A DNA stretch of 64,000 bases from Penelope pileata. Taxonomy: Eukaryota > Chordata > Aves > Galliformes > Cracidae. The stretch covers positions 1,509,426 through 1,573,425 of the forward strand of contig WBMW01003969.1 in the NCBI GenBank assembly GCA_013396635.1. The letters run 5' to 3'. Of the stretch, positions 1 through 12,360 are shown piece after piece. A program made the translations under genes and the position numbers. The notes under the pieces are model-generated. The model was not told the origin of the DNA and did no database searches. It worked only from the letters and a program-made list of their open reading frames with translations. Within the stretch, counting starts at the first letter, position 1. Each line of letters opens with the position of its first letter.

Positions 1-2841
1 ATACTCATTGGTACATCTGTTCAACAAAGCAAAAGAAAACTTTTTTCAGATGTGCTCTAAAATTTAGCCTGGGCTCTTTTCTCAAAATGTGTTGAAATTT
101 TGACTGTGAATGAAAATGTTGAAATTTGAACTGAATGAGAAACAAATCAGCCTTTCTGTAATTTCTCTGTCACTGACAGCGTTTCACATATTAATAACCT
201 GATCTAGTTTTTAAGATAGCATTTTGCTGTGCTAAAGTCAAAATATGTCAAGGAACAGCAATATCGCCTTGTTATTAATGTCTTAAATTATAGCCAGACA
301 CCCTGTTTTTCCAGTTTTCAAGGCAAGTTATGAAGGCTTTTTTTCAAGTGCTGAGCTGATGAGACATTAAAGGTTTCTTTTTCAAATAGTTTGGCGTTGG
401 GTTGCTCCCTTCACTCACACCTGCCCCTTGACTTAGAAATAGTCTCCGCCTCTGCAGCATCAAATACTGAATTTACATAGACACAAAGAAAGTGTGGAAG
501 GCCAACAGCTCGCACAGTGATTGAGATGGGAATGCAGGAAGAACAAAGCTGCACAATGGTAAGAGAAATATCACAATACCCTACCTTTCCACAGGCTGAC
601 TAACCAGGGCTTTCCCATAGGAGAGAATTGCGCTGAGGATGCAACAGGATTAGCGGTTGCATGTAGAGCTGCTGGCAATGACTAAACTGGTAACAGTGAG
701 CCAGTCAAAGTTCTAGACATGAGTCAGGTTTTGAACTTGTTGTGGTTTGTAGTGGCTAAAAAGGCTTTGTACAGCATCACTGTACAAGTCTGGGGCTGAG
801 AAGTGAAGGGCTTATATCTGGTGAAGCTACTGCCTGCTCTGGAAGCGAACACTTGCTTTCAGCAAAATGTTACAGCCTTGCTCAATTCCATGCATTGCTC
901 ACCCACACCGTAGCCTGGGTGTGCCTCTGCCTCTCACTTACATTACTTTAATACCTTTACAAAGTACTCTGGCTTATTAATTCACTAAGTTCTTCCTAAT
1001 TATACAAGCATCCCTGAAGAATTTCAGAGATGTGCATAAGAAGTGGCAAACGTTTTCCTTAAAAAAGGTGACCAAAAAAAAAAAAAAAGAAACCACCATG
1101 GTAAAATGATATGTGTGCTTACCACATCAAATAAGTAGTTTTTTGTAAGCATGCATGGCTTTTTCTTCTGGAATTCTAACACAGAAGTGAAGAAAATGAG
1201 TGGAAAGTGTGGGGTTTGGAGTCATTTTATTCCTTCAGAAATTTCTGTTCATCCTTTTTGAAACAATTTTAGTACAAAGGCTCGGGAAGCTTCCTCAATC
1301 TTGGTGTCATGGATGTTTTTGCCATTTGTTTTACCAGACTACTGATGTTGTGCTTTCACTTGCTGTTGACTGAGTCCATGTCTGAACCGGACAAAAAATT
1401 AAAGAGAAGTTAAATTGATGCACAGGCTGTAAAAACCATAGTGGTTAAATCAAAATGAGTGGAGGAGAAGGGCTTTTGCTTTTCTCCTTGCATAGTCAAG
1501 TGCAAAGGCTGTTCTAGCAGCTCAGGTTCAAGTTCTCCAGAAATACATACAAAAGCAAAGATGTTGTCTGTGGTATTTTCCCTATTGTTACTGGTGCTAG
1601 CTGGGTTAATTTAACAAGTGTTGCACTCAGACCTCTACTTAGCTGCATAGACATGTCCATTTTTGCCGAACAGATGAAAGTTCATAAACAGTTGTCTGAA
1701 CTTTGCAATGTTTTTCATCTACAGTTTTCACCCTTTTTCATATATACAGATGAAACATTTTTCCTTAATCACAGAAGAGCAATTAGAGATGGGTGTGTGA
1801 GAAGTACGTAGAATAACAAACAGGCACTCTGAATCTTTGATTCAGGAGCACTCTGGAGTGCACCTTTCTTTTAGATTGTCTTCATGGACTTAATCCCACA
1901 GAGGAACTTGGATGTCTCACAGATTGATCTCTTCACACGCTGAAGTCTAAAATTTAGATCCTAAGAAATCTTGCTTGCCTGTCCCTTCGCCCCAGAGGTG
2001 CCTACATTCCTTAACACCCATGCTCACATCCACCGAGTTCCTTGCATGCCTGAACGTGTGCTTCTGGACATGCTTTACCTGACTTGGGCTGTGTTGGAGG
2101 AACAGGCCTGCATGTCCTCTGTGAGTCCTGCTACTGACAGTGGATGTGCTTTTATGTTCAGCTCATGCTTTAGGGAGCTCAGGTGGGATGTGGGAGATCT
2201 GGCCTTCATGTTCTCTTCTGCCTGGGGAAAGTGTAGCTGCTTTTTCCCCCCTAGTGTTCCCTATCCTAGTTCTTGCATTTTCTGGAACAGGTGTCTTTCC
2301 ATCTCTGTTGGCATCGGTGACTCTTGGGAGAGCAAAAGACAATGCTGTTGCCTAGCGAATAGGGTACTTGCCGGGGTGTGTGGGGCTGTGGGGAACACTC
2401 GATCTAAAATATTTAAATTTTCATTAGAGTAAGAACAGAAACCCAGTTTCCAAACTGTGTCCCAGGTGGTGCCCCAGTTGGTGGGTTTAGGAGTCATCTG
2501 TCTGAGCGAGAAAGAGAACTGTCTGATGCAAAGCAGAAAGGCTTCAGTGGGGAGGAGCTGGACAGCCCTGGCAGGGAGCAGACTGCAGCCATGCTGCTCA
2601 GTGGGGACTCAGGGCTCCCCAGCCACCAAGGGGGAAGGGTTACAAACTGAAATGCAAACACAGGAGAATCTTTTCCTCTGTCAGGTAGAGGCATCTACCG
2701 CTGTGTTGCCCCAACAGGGGTCCTAAGTACAAAGAGATGGAGCAGTAATAGTGCTGTGTTTTGTGGAAGAGAAGTGGCCTATAGGTGGGAATCCACAGGA
2801 AAGATTTTTAAGGGAGCAAAGCTGATTCTCCAAACAGTTCT

Positions 2842-3062
2842 CAGAATCACAGGATGACTGAGGCTGGCAGAGTCCTCTGGGTCCCTCTGGCCCAACCCCA
2901 GCTCCAGCAGGGACACCAGAGCAGGGTGCCCAGGCCATGTCCAGGCGGCTTCTGGAGATCTGCAAGGAGGAGACCCCACAGCCTCTGGGCAGCCTGTGCC
3001 AGTGCCCCGTCACCTGCACAGCACAGCCGTGCTCCTGGTGGTCAGAGGGAGCCTTCTGTGCA
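2842..3062 (-). repeat. CR1 LINE fragment
   Basis: Starts with the reversed CR1 tail (AGAATCACAGGATGACTG) and continues with the reversed CR1 3' region. The minus-strand translation contains GHWHRLPR, a piece of the CR1 ORF2 C-terminal region. GC-rich and somewhat diverged. Confidence 0.85.
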
Positions 3063-4567
3063 GAATATTCCCAAGAGCCTTTCTGGAGCCGTGGACTAGG
3101 CACATGTATTGGCTTTTGAGGGTGTCCATTTTGAGGCTCACCCCAGACTCCAACGGTAGTGAGGATGCTGCCACCTCACGTGGCCTTCACAGGTGGGGGC
3201 TCAAGTCCATCACACACTGCTCCTGTCCCCAGCTCTGATCCCTGATGAAGCAGAGAGATTTCTTAGGGAAAACTTGTTAAGAGATTATCCCAGGATAGTT
3301 TAAATTAGGGAGAGCTACAAGGAAGCAGCTGCAGGGGCACCAGCATGGATGGATGTTGGTTTCCAACGGCTCAGTTTCTTGTGACTTATTGCCAACTGTG
3401 ACTGAAGCTGTCCCAATTGGCACATTTGCAAAGACCTTCTTGCCACATGCAGTTCTCACAAAGCTCACCAGGAGCCCTGACATGGCCACTTTCATCATGA
3501 AACCTCCAAGGATGGTGTTCCTCCCTGCACCCTCTGGGTAGGCAGAGCTGCTGGGGAGGTAGGCTGGGGGCACGCAGGTGAGCAGAGCAGGGAGAAAAAT
3601 GATGCTGTGGCTGCACAAGCTCTGTTTGCTTTGGGATCTGGTTAGAGCTGCAGGAAATACACCAAGATGAAAAAAACAAATCCATCCAGCAAATACCAAT
3701 AACCCCATGGTTTTGGCACTCTCTTGAGAGACAGGAGCTCCCAGTTCCAAATTAAACAGAGCAAGTATTTGATGTTGTCCCATTTTACTCAAAGTGTGTC
3801 TTACTACTGCAACAATAAACTGATATGTAGAAACCATATACGCCTCTGAAACGTGCTAACCATATCCCATATGCAGGCCTTTAGCTCTTACCAAGTCACA
3901 GTACTTTTTAATCTGTTCAAGAACAGTTACTCAGAGTGCAAGTGGAGAGTACAGCTGAGATTTAGAAGCAAGATGTTGTAGGTGCAAACTTCAGTGAAGG
4001 AGTAGTGTGGTAGTCTTAGGTTTTTGTTTCCAGGCTTTTGTATGGCTTTGAAGTAAAAATAGTCTATGTGAATTATAATATTTCTGAACACTCAAGGTAG
4101 ACTTCAAAAAAACACTTTCATTGTAGGCAGTTTGGTTTTTATTTGGGAGACATTGGTAACTGTGCGAACACACTTTCCTCATAGCAAGCCCACTGATTTC
4201 AGCTGTAGATGCAGCTCTCTGAATGGAGGCAGCAAAATCTGGTCTTAATGTCTTGAAGACTGATGTTAGTCCCTTTAGAAGAATTTTGTTTTATTAGGCA
4301 CATAAATTGGGGGGGTGCATTTTGTAGCTCGGTATCCAGCATTTGCTTCTTCCTACAACAAGAATAAATGTGCAGGAGATAAACAGGACCTGAGGGATTC
4401 AGGTGAGGAGCTTTATGTGTGCAATAGTCCGAGCAAGGAAAATGGACAGAACTGGTGAACAGGGAAACTCAGTCATTGTTTCTTTAAAGCCTTAAACTCA
4501 CGTCACCAGGACTGCCAAGAGACAGGGTGATATTATGGCTTTATTTTTAAAGGTTTGTATACCCAGT

Positions 4568-4650
4568 ATGTCATGACATGATAACAAAAATGAAGCAGTT
4601 TTAACTGACATGTAATGAATGTGGTTTTGGTCACTTTCCATTACATGTCA
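4568..4650. repeat. Palindrome plus 12-bp inverted repeat
   Basis: ATGTCATGACAT at 4568-4579 is a perfect palindrome. TGACATGTAATG at 4606-4617 and CATTACATGTCA at 4639-4650 form a perfect 12-bp inverted repeat around a 21-base loop. The hexamer TGACAT/ATGTCA occurs four times in 83 bases. Confidence 0.7.
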
Positions 4651-7439
4651 ATGGTGTAGAAAAAAAGTAGCCAACAGAGCTTATTAGTAACAAACAAAAA
4701 CGCTACCCTTTCCTTTGAACACTGGTGGGTCTAGCTTTGACGTAATCAAACATAATATAAAAATGATGCATCTATCAATGCCATCATTTATCATGAAAGG
4801 ATAAGCTGTGTGGTGCATGGTTTTAATTAACTGTCACTTGCTGTTGAGATGCATTATACACATTTGGCACTTAGGAACATACATGAGTTTATTTGGATGT
4901 CTTAGAAGGCAGAGACAAGATGGCCATAAACTGAATCTGAGATCAACCTGAGCAGACTTGAACACGAGCTCTTGCTATCCATCGAAAGCTTTGTCCTTTA
5001 AACTAGCTTCCTTTTTTGAGAAGAATTAGCTTTTGCTTTTCACCATTTAAAGCACATCACTAAAACATGCCCCCAGGTCTCTGCACAGCGTGACATTTTA
5101 GACAGGCTGTAAAAGAAATGCAGTTCCTCAGTTGCTGTTGTGCACTTGATAGGTGTATCTTCCAGAAATGCTGCATCTATAACACTTTACTTACTTCAAG
5201 AAAATAGTCACTGGACTAAATCACTTCCTGTTCTATGGTTTTGCTAGAGAATGCACTGCTGGAAGTACACGTGTGATTTTTTTGCCACGTACAGGGAGCG
5301 CTGCATTCAGTCAGGCTTTTCTAAGAGCTGCCCCAACCAGGGCCTGGATGACTCCAGGGGACTGCCTGGGCCAGGCAGTTTGTCCTTGGAGAAGAGCCCA
5401 TGTGCCAGAGAGCAGCTATTGGCACAGACTGCACATGGCAGAAACATGAGTTCTTACATTTCACTTTGCAAGATGATCTCAGCCTTACCCACCCCTTTGT
5501 GGACAGAGGCTGATGATGCTGCATTGCCCTGGTGGCAATGAGCCCTGGGCAGGTGAGGTTGAGTTGGATGAGAATGCACTCCAGGTGGGATTATTTTGAT
5601 GCAGAAACATGTGTCCAGTGTCTTTGCCACTTTGAGTTTCTGGGGGAGCTGAAAGGCTGCAGAGAAGGGCTCTGCACCAAGAGAGTGGGCAGAACAGAGA
5701 TGATGATTGCAGCACATGGGAGGGAGGGAGGAAAGACTGCTGAGATCCTGCTCCGGGCTTTATGAAGAGCAGCAGGCACATGAGCAGTGGTTGCAGAAGC
5801 AACATTGGGTTCAGGTAGAGGAAATGGGGCTTGCTGCTCTCCACTGACACACTGCTCCACTTCACCATGCTGCAAGCCCAGCAGCTGGAGCAGGGCAAGG
5901 ATAGGTGGCAAGAGGGATGGTACAGAGTTAAATAGAAGGAATTGTTGGCATGACAAAGTGTGTGGGTTGGAGAGAAGCTGGATTAATACCAGGCAAAGGG
6001 CTGAATGGGAACAAAACCAGAAAACTTGTGTAGGTAGAGGAGAAAGGTGACATCTCTCTGGAGGCTGGAGTAGGATGTGGTGGGGAATCCAGGGCATTGG
6101 CTGCCTAATTGACTGCTGGTGCCCTCATTAGGCTAGAAGGCCCTGATAGTGTTTCTTGAAAATTGCAGGTAGGCTATTTTTAACAAGCATGCAGCAATGG
6201 AGTGACTGCCTAGAGCCATGTATTTCTGTTTCCCTCTTTTGTGGCTCTCTGTGAGATAGAGCAAGCTGAACCTGCTTTGCTTACACATTTTTTTCATAAA
6301 GCTGTGCTGCTTTTATTGCATTTGACTTTGGGTTCAAGCAGCATTCTCCAGCTTGCTGTCAAGAGCTGAAATGTCAGAATGAAATACTGAACGCTGTTTC
6401 CTCAGATGCTCGGTGTCGGAAATTATGGAGGCTCCAGGCTAAGTGTCCGCAGTGGATTGCGGTGATTGCTGCCACAGAGCCATGGTCTGTTTTTCAAGAC
6501 ACTGGTCATAGGTTGATGAAACTGGTTTCTTTGAGAACCTTCTTCTGCTGGCACCTGATAGAAAATATTATCCTTCGAGGAAAAAAGAAAAAAAAAATCA
6601 GAAGGAAAAAAATGTATAGGTGGTAAATCTTTCAACTGCAAAAATAGAAGGGCATACCTGTGGCCAAGGTGAGATTGATACTGTATCTTCACAAGCAGTT
6701 TTCTTGGTTCAGTTCAGTAGATGCTTCTCCTCCCATCCTGGTGGCTAGATGTTTAACATGTTGTACAGTGTCTCTTCCCACCCTCCCTTTTGCCCTGTTT
6801 TAAATCTGCTGCAAATTGAACCTGCGTTATTCAGATTTGTAATGGCGTGACGGTTATGTGCTAGCTGGGGCATGCAATTACCTGGAGTCCTAGGAATGCT
6901 CATAATTTGCATCCTTAATAAACCATAATTTAAAATCCTAAATATAGAAAGTGTTCTGTAACTGAAATGGATTAGCACAGCTTCTTTTCCCCAGATCTCA
7001 ACATCCCAAACATCCCTGTGAGCCCATAAATTTTGGAGGAAGCCCCTTGGAGGCCTAGCTCTGAACTGCTTGAAAAAGAAGAATCAGAAAACCAAATCTA
7101 GAGCTGTCTATTGGGTTAAATCCAGAAAACACTGATGCGTCCTCATCAAAGGCAGGGTCAGTCTGTTTCTAGACCAGCCCTTAAGGATCCTCAGTTTTGT
7201 TGTTAAATCCAGATGACTTTCTGGTGCTAGGATTAAAGATAGGCATTACGAACTGTTGGAGAAGAACAAGGTTTTCTGTCTTTACATTTTACATTAACCA
7301 TCTATTAACTATAACAACCATTACAATGTTTCCTATACTGTCTATTTTTCTGCCTTCATGTCTCTGTTGGTGCTACTTTAGAAAATCTCACAAATGTTTT
7401 TGAGTGCCATGAATTTTTACGGCCTTATTCCAAATGACG

Positions 7440-7892
7440 CTGTAACTCTTCACCCTGGGAAATGAACAGTAACTGCTTCTGCACCACAGATGGAATCCTA
7501 ACGGCCCGACTTTTATCGGGTGATGCTGCAAAATGGACAACAAAAATACTTGCTGGCTGGGCAGCCAGCTGGCCATGTCTTCCCTTGGGCATCCCACACT
7601 GCCTGGCCGTGCTGAAGCACAGGTGCCTGTGGAGGCAGCCCAGCTCCTGCGATGTCGATGCCGCCGCCTCCACACTCGCAGCCCCTGCCCATCTGCTTCT
7701 CCCTCCACCCACTGCCTGCGTTAGGAGTTCAGCTCTCTTCTTCTTTTTTTTTCTACCTCAAAGAGCGAGCAGTTCCCCGCGCATTTATCTCAGATTATGT
7801 GGTCGCTGTAGGATGAAGTACCTGCAGCAGCCAGTCTGCGGTTGATTTGAACGCAGGCGAGTCTCAACAATGAGCTTCAAGGAGGGTGTCAG
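7440..7892 (+). promoter_or_regulatory. Candidate EDAR promoter and noncoding exon 1
   Basis: This is one of few stretches upstream of exon 2 with clustered CpGs and mixed GC-rich sequence (for example about 7640-7680 and 7765-7860). It ends at a plausible donor, GTGTCAG|GTATAA at 7892/7893. Human EDAR has a noncoding first exon far upstream of exon 2, so one is expected here. Two short upstream reading frames (ATG at 7813 and 7870) occur; the second would end in TAA immediately after joining to exon 2. I cannot verify this by homology; exon 1 may instead lie elsewhere or outside the window. Confidence 0.3.
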
Positions 7893-8533
7893 GTATAAAT
7901 CTCCTCTTCAAACAGCCAGGGTGCATTCCAGACTTCAGAGACACCTCTTTGTGTGGAGAGGTGGTTGTGTTTTTTTTTCTTTCTGCCTCCTTTTTCTTTT
8001 TCTTGGACCTGGAAGAGGATGAAAGTGTCGGGGTGTGTGTGTTCGTTTAGGCTGATAATGAGAGTGAGGCTCACGGGCATGGTGATTTGGCAGCCTCTTC
8101 ACTTCCTGTAACAGTTTAAAAAAACTTCATCCAAGGGCTGCTTAAAGACAAACATTTTTTGTTTAACTACTGGTGGTTCATTTTCTGAACGACTGTGCAA
8201 TTAATCTTATTTGTATTAAAGAGGCAGGCTGCTTTTTGTACGCTTTTCTGAGCTGTAATTAATGAAGATCAAAAATGTAACAGAGACGCAGTATTTAGCT
8301 TTTCATAGGTGTGACTACACAACATCTGCAGCAAACAGAGAAGCAAAAGACGAAGGCATTGAGACTTTTTCCCCCTTCAAAGTGTCTTTGTTGAGACACT
8401 GCGCAGAACTCTGTACTGCTCTATTTGTGAAAATAATTTTTGGTGAGGAGAATAATCAATACTGAAAACACAGACTTTTAAATTGTACTGAGAGTGGAAC
8501 ACATTGCTCACAAATTCATTACCAGATCACTCA

Positions 8534-8596
8534 GACTTGCAGGGATCGAACCCGTGAAGTTAGGTGCAAAACTTGCACCTCAAAGGACTGAGCCCA
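8534..8596 (-). other. tRNA-like sequence (degenerate tRNA or tRNA-derived SINE head)
   Basis: On the minus strand, GGGCTCAGTCCTTTGAGG resembles a pol III A box/D arm, and GGGTTCGATCCC 55 bases later fits the B box/T arm, the spacing of a real tRNA. Between them GGTGC-AAGTTTT-GCACC forms a five-pair stem with a seven-base loop like an anticodon arm, but the base before the would-be anticodon is A, not T, and the acceptor stem pairs poorly. It is therefore not a functional tRNA gene. Confidence 0.4.
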
Positions 8597-10099
8597 AACA
8601 AGAGCTTTCACTGCTTGCATAGAAGTTCTCAGGCAAATGCATGTGTGTATTAAAACTTCAAAAGCATCACAGCAGTTTCATGATTTTACATGTAAAAACT
8701 CCTGGATGTCTTTGCCACTAGGAATTCTGTAGCGTAGATTATCTTTGAGCTATGCTGCTTAAAAAATAATTAGTTTGTAATAAGTAGTAGCTTATTTATC
8801 TCTACATGATTAAAGAAAGAACACTTCTGGAATGTATCACTTGAAGACATATGAATAGAAACGTGCATAGTTTTACCTTGGCATTAGCTGCTTGCTGCTC
8901 CACCAACCCTTCAGCTCCTCCAGCAAAAGGAAAACCTGGTTTTCACTGTCCTGAAATCAAAGCATGCCTGGCTCCGAGGGTGTCACTGGGACGCACAAAT
9001 CAACTGCACACTTGGCATTTATGTACAAGCAGCAGGAGCATGACTTCCTCACACCAAGGATCGCTCATTTCATATACATGTGGTGTTTTGATAATGCTTT
9101 GCAAGAGAAGGTGCAGCCATGTCATTCCTATTAGTATCAGAACTGTTCTGGCATTGGTAAGACAAAATCAACTGTGTCATCTGTGTGATCAAGGGTAAAT
9201 CTGATCTCAAGCATTGCTGGAGAAACAAGATATCCTGGTGTGATCCCAAAACCAACAGAGCCACCTCTGATATGACCTACAGCACGTTATAAAGGGAAGA
9301 GGAATTAAGAGGGAAGAGGGATGCAAGTGTCACCACCAGAGAGGGGACATATGAACAAAGAATTTCAGCTTGGAGATGTCTGTGCTCTCTAATGCTGAGT
9401 CCCTGTGCCTCAGTAAAAAGAAGCTCTGCTTCCAGAAACTTGGAGGCAAAAATGAGCAAGGGGTACAGGGCAGCTCTGAGTAACACGCTGCCATGTCCCA
9501 GCAATGCCAGCCTGGGGAGAGAGCGATTCCTATATGTAACCCATGCTTGGGGGCTCAAGAGAGATGCATTTGGTTTGGAGAAATGTTTGTAAAACTGTGC
9601 CATGGAAAACTGCACGTGATAATTACATCATATTTATTTCTGTTTAACTCATGACTCAATTTTCCGAAGTATATGAAAGCAAAAATAAGTAAGCGTAATG
9701 ATATCATGCATTTAAATTACGAGTCTTCTGTCACATGCAAGGGACATCTGGTTTCTACAGCTCTCCCTTGAACCCCTCTCAAGGTCAGAAACCACTGAGT
9801 TGGTTATGGGAAGAAAAGTGAGTCTGTAGCAGGCTGACATCATGGGATGGCCTGGAGGTATCAGGGAAATCAGCAGCAACACGTTACATGAGTGCTAAGA
9901 AGACCAGGCACAAACAAATGTCAACAGCTTCACTGTTTCTTTCTTAATTGCAAAGGTGCTAAACACCAGAAATACACATTTCCAGCAACAAAATGTGCAG
10001 GTTCTTCAAGTAACTTCCAGGGGATGAGAGGTATTCACATTGTAGCTTTGTTGAGCCTCTCCCACAGTCCCTAAGTTACTCATCTTCCCAAGCTCTTTT

Positions 10100-10180
10100 A
10101 TGTTTTTATCTCCCAGACTGCAAGATCTTTAAGGGAGAGACAGCCTTTATTTGTGTACGGTACAGTGCTGAGTGCATTTA
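10100..10180 (+). repeat. Possible ancient LINE/SINE 3' tail
   Basis: The order CCCAGACTGCAAGATCTTTA, AGGGAGAGACAGCCTTTATT and GTACAGTGCTGAGTGC resembles the widespread amniote L2/MIR-like 3' tail (strings of the type GACTGTAAGCTCCTT ... ACAGTGCCTAGCAC). Recognised by pattern only. Confidence 0.35.
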
Positions 10181-10530
10181 TCAGTGAGCTAAAACGTTTA
10201 TCTCCGCTGCAAGTAGTTTCCATATGGTGTGGTTTAAGATGGTGTCAAAGGCGTTAATTTCTAATTATTAGAAAAGGAGGGAGAAACAGTATGAACACAG
10301 TGTACTTTCACTTCTTAATGAAATGGTACAACATGTATTCATCTGAAGATTTCAGTCCGTACCCCACTTCTCAGGGCGTGGGTCAGGTTGTCTGTACAAT
10401 GGCAGTTTTACTCTTTAGCCAGCATTCTGCCCCATGGCATTTGCACCTTCACTGAATCCGTTGTCCTGAAAAAGTTCTGATAAGAAAGTTTTCAGAAAGA
10501 CTGGAAGAGGTATGAGAAGCTTTGGTCACT

Positions 10531-10648
10531 GTGCTGGCACTGAGGCACTGAGGGACATGGGTTAGTGGGCATGGTGGTGATGGATTGATGGTTGGACTAG
10601 ACGATCTTAGAGGTCTTTTCCAACCTTAATGATTCTATGATTCTGTGA
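10531..10648 (+). repeat. CR1 LINE 3' end
   Basis: Typical avian CR1 3' end: GGTTGGACTAGACGATCTTA, then the tail ATGATTCTATGATTCTGTGA. Only the terminal ~118 bp, the common 5'-truncated form. Confidence 0.92.
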
Positions 10649-11000
10649 AAGAGAGGCTTGGTCAGGTTGTCTTTGCATCTGCAGGCTGTCTGCATGTGCC
10701 CCTCAGAAAGCTCCTAGTCAGTTTCCTCGGTCATTGGATCACTTCTTCTCTAAGAACATCACGCATTTCTTTTTTATTGCCCCCCATGGTTGTTCCCAGC
10801 TCTCCAAGTAACCCCTACTTTTATGCTTGCTACTGTGTGTAGCAGATTCCTAACTTGAATATAAATATAATCGCTTTACCACACTCTAGTAGGGTTTCAA
10901 AATGACATAGATATTTAATATCCCAAATATTTAAGGGTTATTAGCTCTCAACAAACTTTTAAGAAAGCTCTAGTGAGAACAGAACCTCAAAAAATTACCA

Positions 11001-11039
11001 AGGGGCAATCTTTTCAGCAGTGATTTGTTCACACACAAA
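11001..11039 (+). repeat. Direct repeat, copy 1
   Basis: 39 bp starting AGGGGCAATCTTTTCAGCAG, matching 12124-12162 at 38 of 39 positions. It belongs to no repeat family I recognise. Confidence 0.85.
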
Positions 11040-11105
11040 TCAAGGGAGAATTTTTTGCGGTCCTGCTCCAAAATCATTAGCCATCCAAAAAGCGATCTCA
11101 CTTTG

Positions 11106-11148
11106 TTTATTATTATTGTTATTATTATTAATAATTATTATCATTATA
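11106..11148. repeat. (ATT)n simple repeat
   Basis: Interrupted TTA/ATT trinucleotide tract of about 43 bases. Confidence 0.9.
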
Positions 11149-12123
11149 CATTTCCTATGCCTTATGCACCTAACCCTTGCATTTCCAAAGAAACTTGGAA
11201 CAAGATCAGGCCCCTGACATTACTGAACAAGCGATACGAGATTTACTTCAACATATCCTATTACTGCTAGATAAAGAAATTGCACCTAACCGATAATGCA
11301 AAATGTTTTTTTCCAGGCCTGACCAGTTGTAGTGATTAGAGGTATAAACTAAAATTTGTACAAACCTTCAGCTCAGTGTCAGTATGGAGAGGAATGATCA
11401 CTGTGAATTTTAGAAAATCTTGACATCTTCCTTTAGTCTAAACTTTCCTCTCTCTGCAGCCACTTCACTAAAAATGCATGATAAAGAGAAGGTAAAGTAT
11501 AATTGGAACTGAGGCAAGTCAGAGATTGGTCTTTTAGAGTGGGAGTAGGCTGGCTAGGATCAACATACACTATTGCTTGTGAGGAATAATGACATTTAAA
11601 AGTCTAGCAGAGAATGACACCTCCTGTGTGCTTTCATGCCCATGACCCAATTTTCCAGTGCTTTACAGAAATATTCTTTGTTTCCATTATGTGGAACCTG
11701 CGAAAACCAAATTTGAGTGTGTGCTAACATTGATCTGTAGTAATGAAGTGTTTGGTAAAAGCACTGTTTACTCACAGGACCTCACACTTGAAGCTAGAGG
11801 TTTCAACACAAGAGCTGTCCTGAATCAAAATTCCTGATGTCAGTGAGCCTTGGAGAGTCAGTGTTCTTGACAATTACCATTGGAAGTCAGAGCTGAGCTG
11901 TCATGTTGGGGATTCAATGTCTTTTCTAAGTTTAGGTTGGCTGGCAGTTCAGAGGAGGTTGTATGAGGGCTGAGATCTGGCACATCGGAGGAATATTTCT
12001 CCATCGGTCTCAGTGTGTTGAGACAGGTACCAATCTCATCAACTCCGTGTTTGCCACCACGGAGTCCTCCATGCACTTCCACAAGGGAGTTTGCAGTAAT
12101 GCTGGTTAAGGTTGCACACAGAA

Positions 12124-12162
12124 AGGGGCAATCTTTTCAGCAGTGGTTTGTTCACACACAAA
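12124..12162 (+). repeat. Direct repeat, copy 2
   Basis: Second copy, 1123 bp downstream of the first; one A/G difference. Flanks of the two copies do not obviously match. Confidence 0.85.
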
Positions 12163-12344
12163 CCCTTCCAACACCATTTCTAAGCAACTGAAACTATTTG
12201 TAAATTCATTTCTAAATCAGAAAACAGTTTCAGACAATAAAATGGGAAGAGGCTTTGGAAAATATGTTCTCATTCAAATGTAGGATTTTCTTAGAGAAGC
12301 AGTTTATATGTTTATGTAATTTTACCTGAGAAAATTGTTTGGTT

Positions 12345-12360
12345 ATTTATTTATTTATTT
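12345..12360. repeat. (TTTA)n simple repeat
   Basis: About four units of TTTA/ATTT. Confidence 0.8.

Larger units (their letters stand above)
1..7430. other. 5' flank with no gene recognised
   Basis: No coding exon supported on either strand. Open frames are short and lack protein-like composition or splice context. Contents: a CR1 fragment at 2842-3062, a poly(A) run at 1074-1088, a palindrome and inverted repeat at 4568-4650, and a CT/GA-rich stretch near 5700-6050. If the candidate first exon is right, this is the upstream region of EDAR. Confidence 0.6.

Noticed and set aside
3277..3837. 186-aa minus-strand open frame
   Set aside because: No family resemblance or exon structure; composition fits noncoding DNA.
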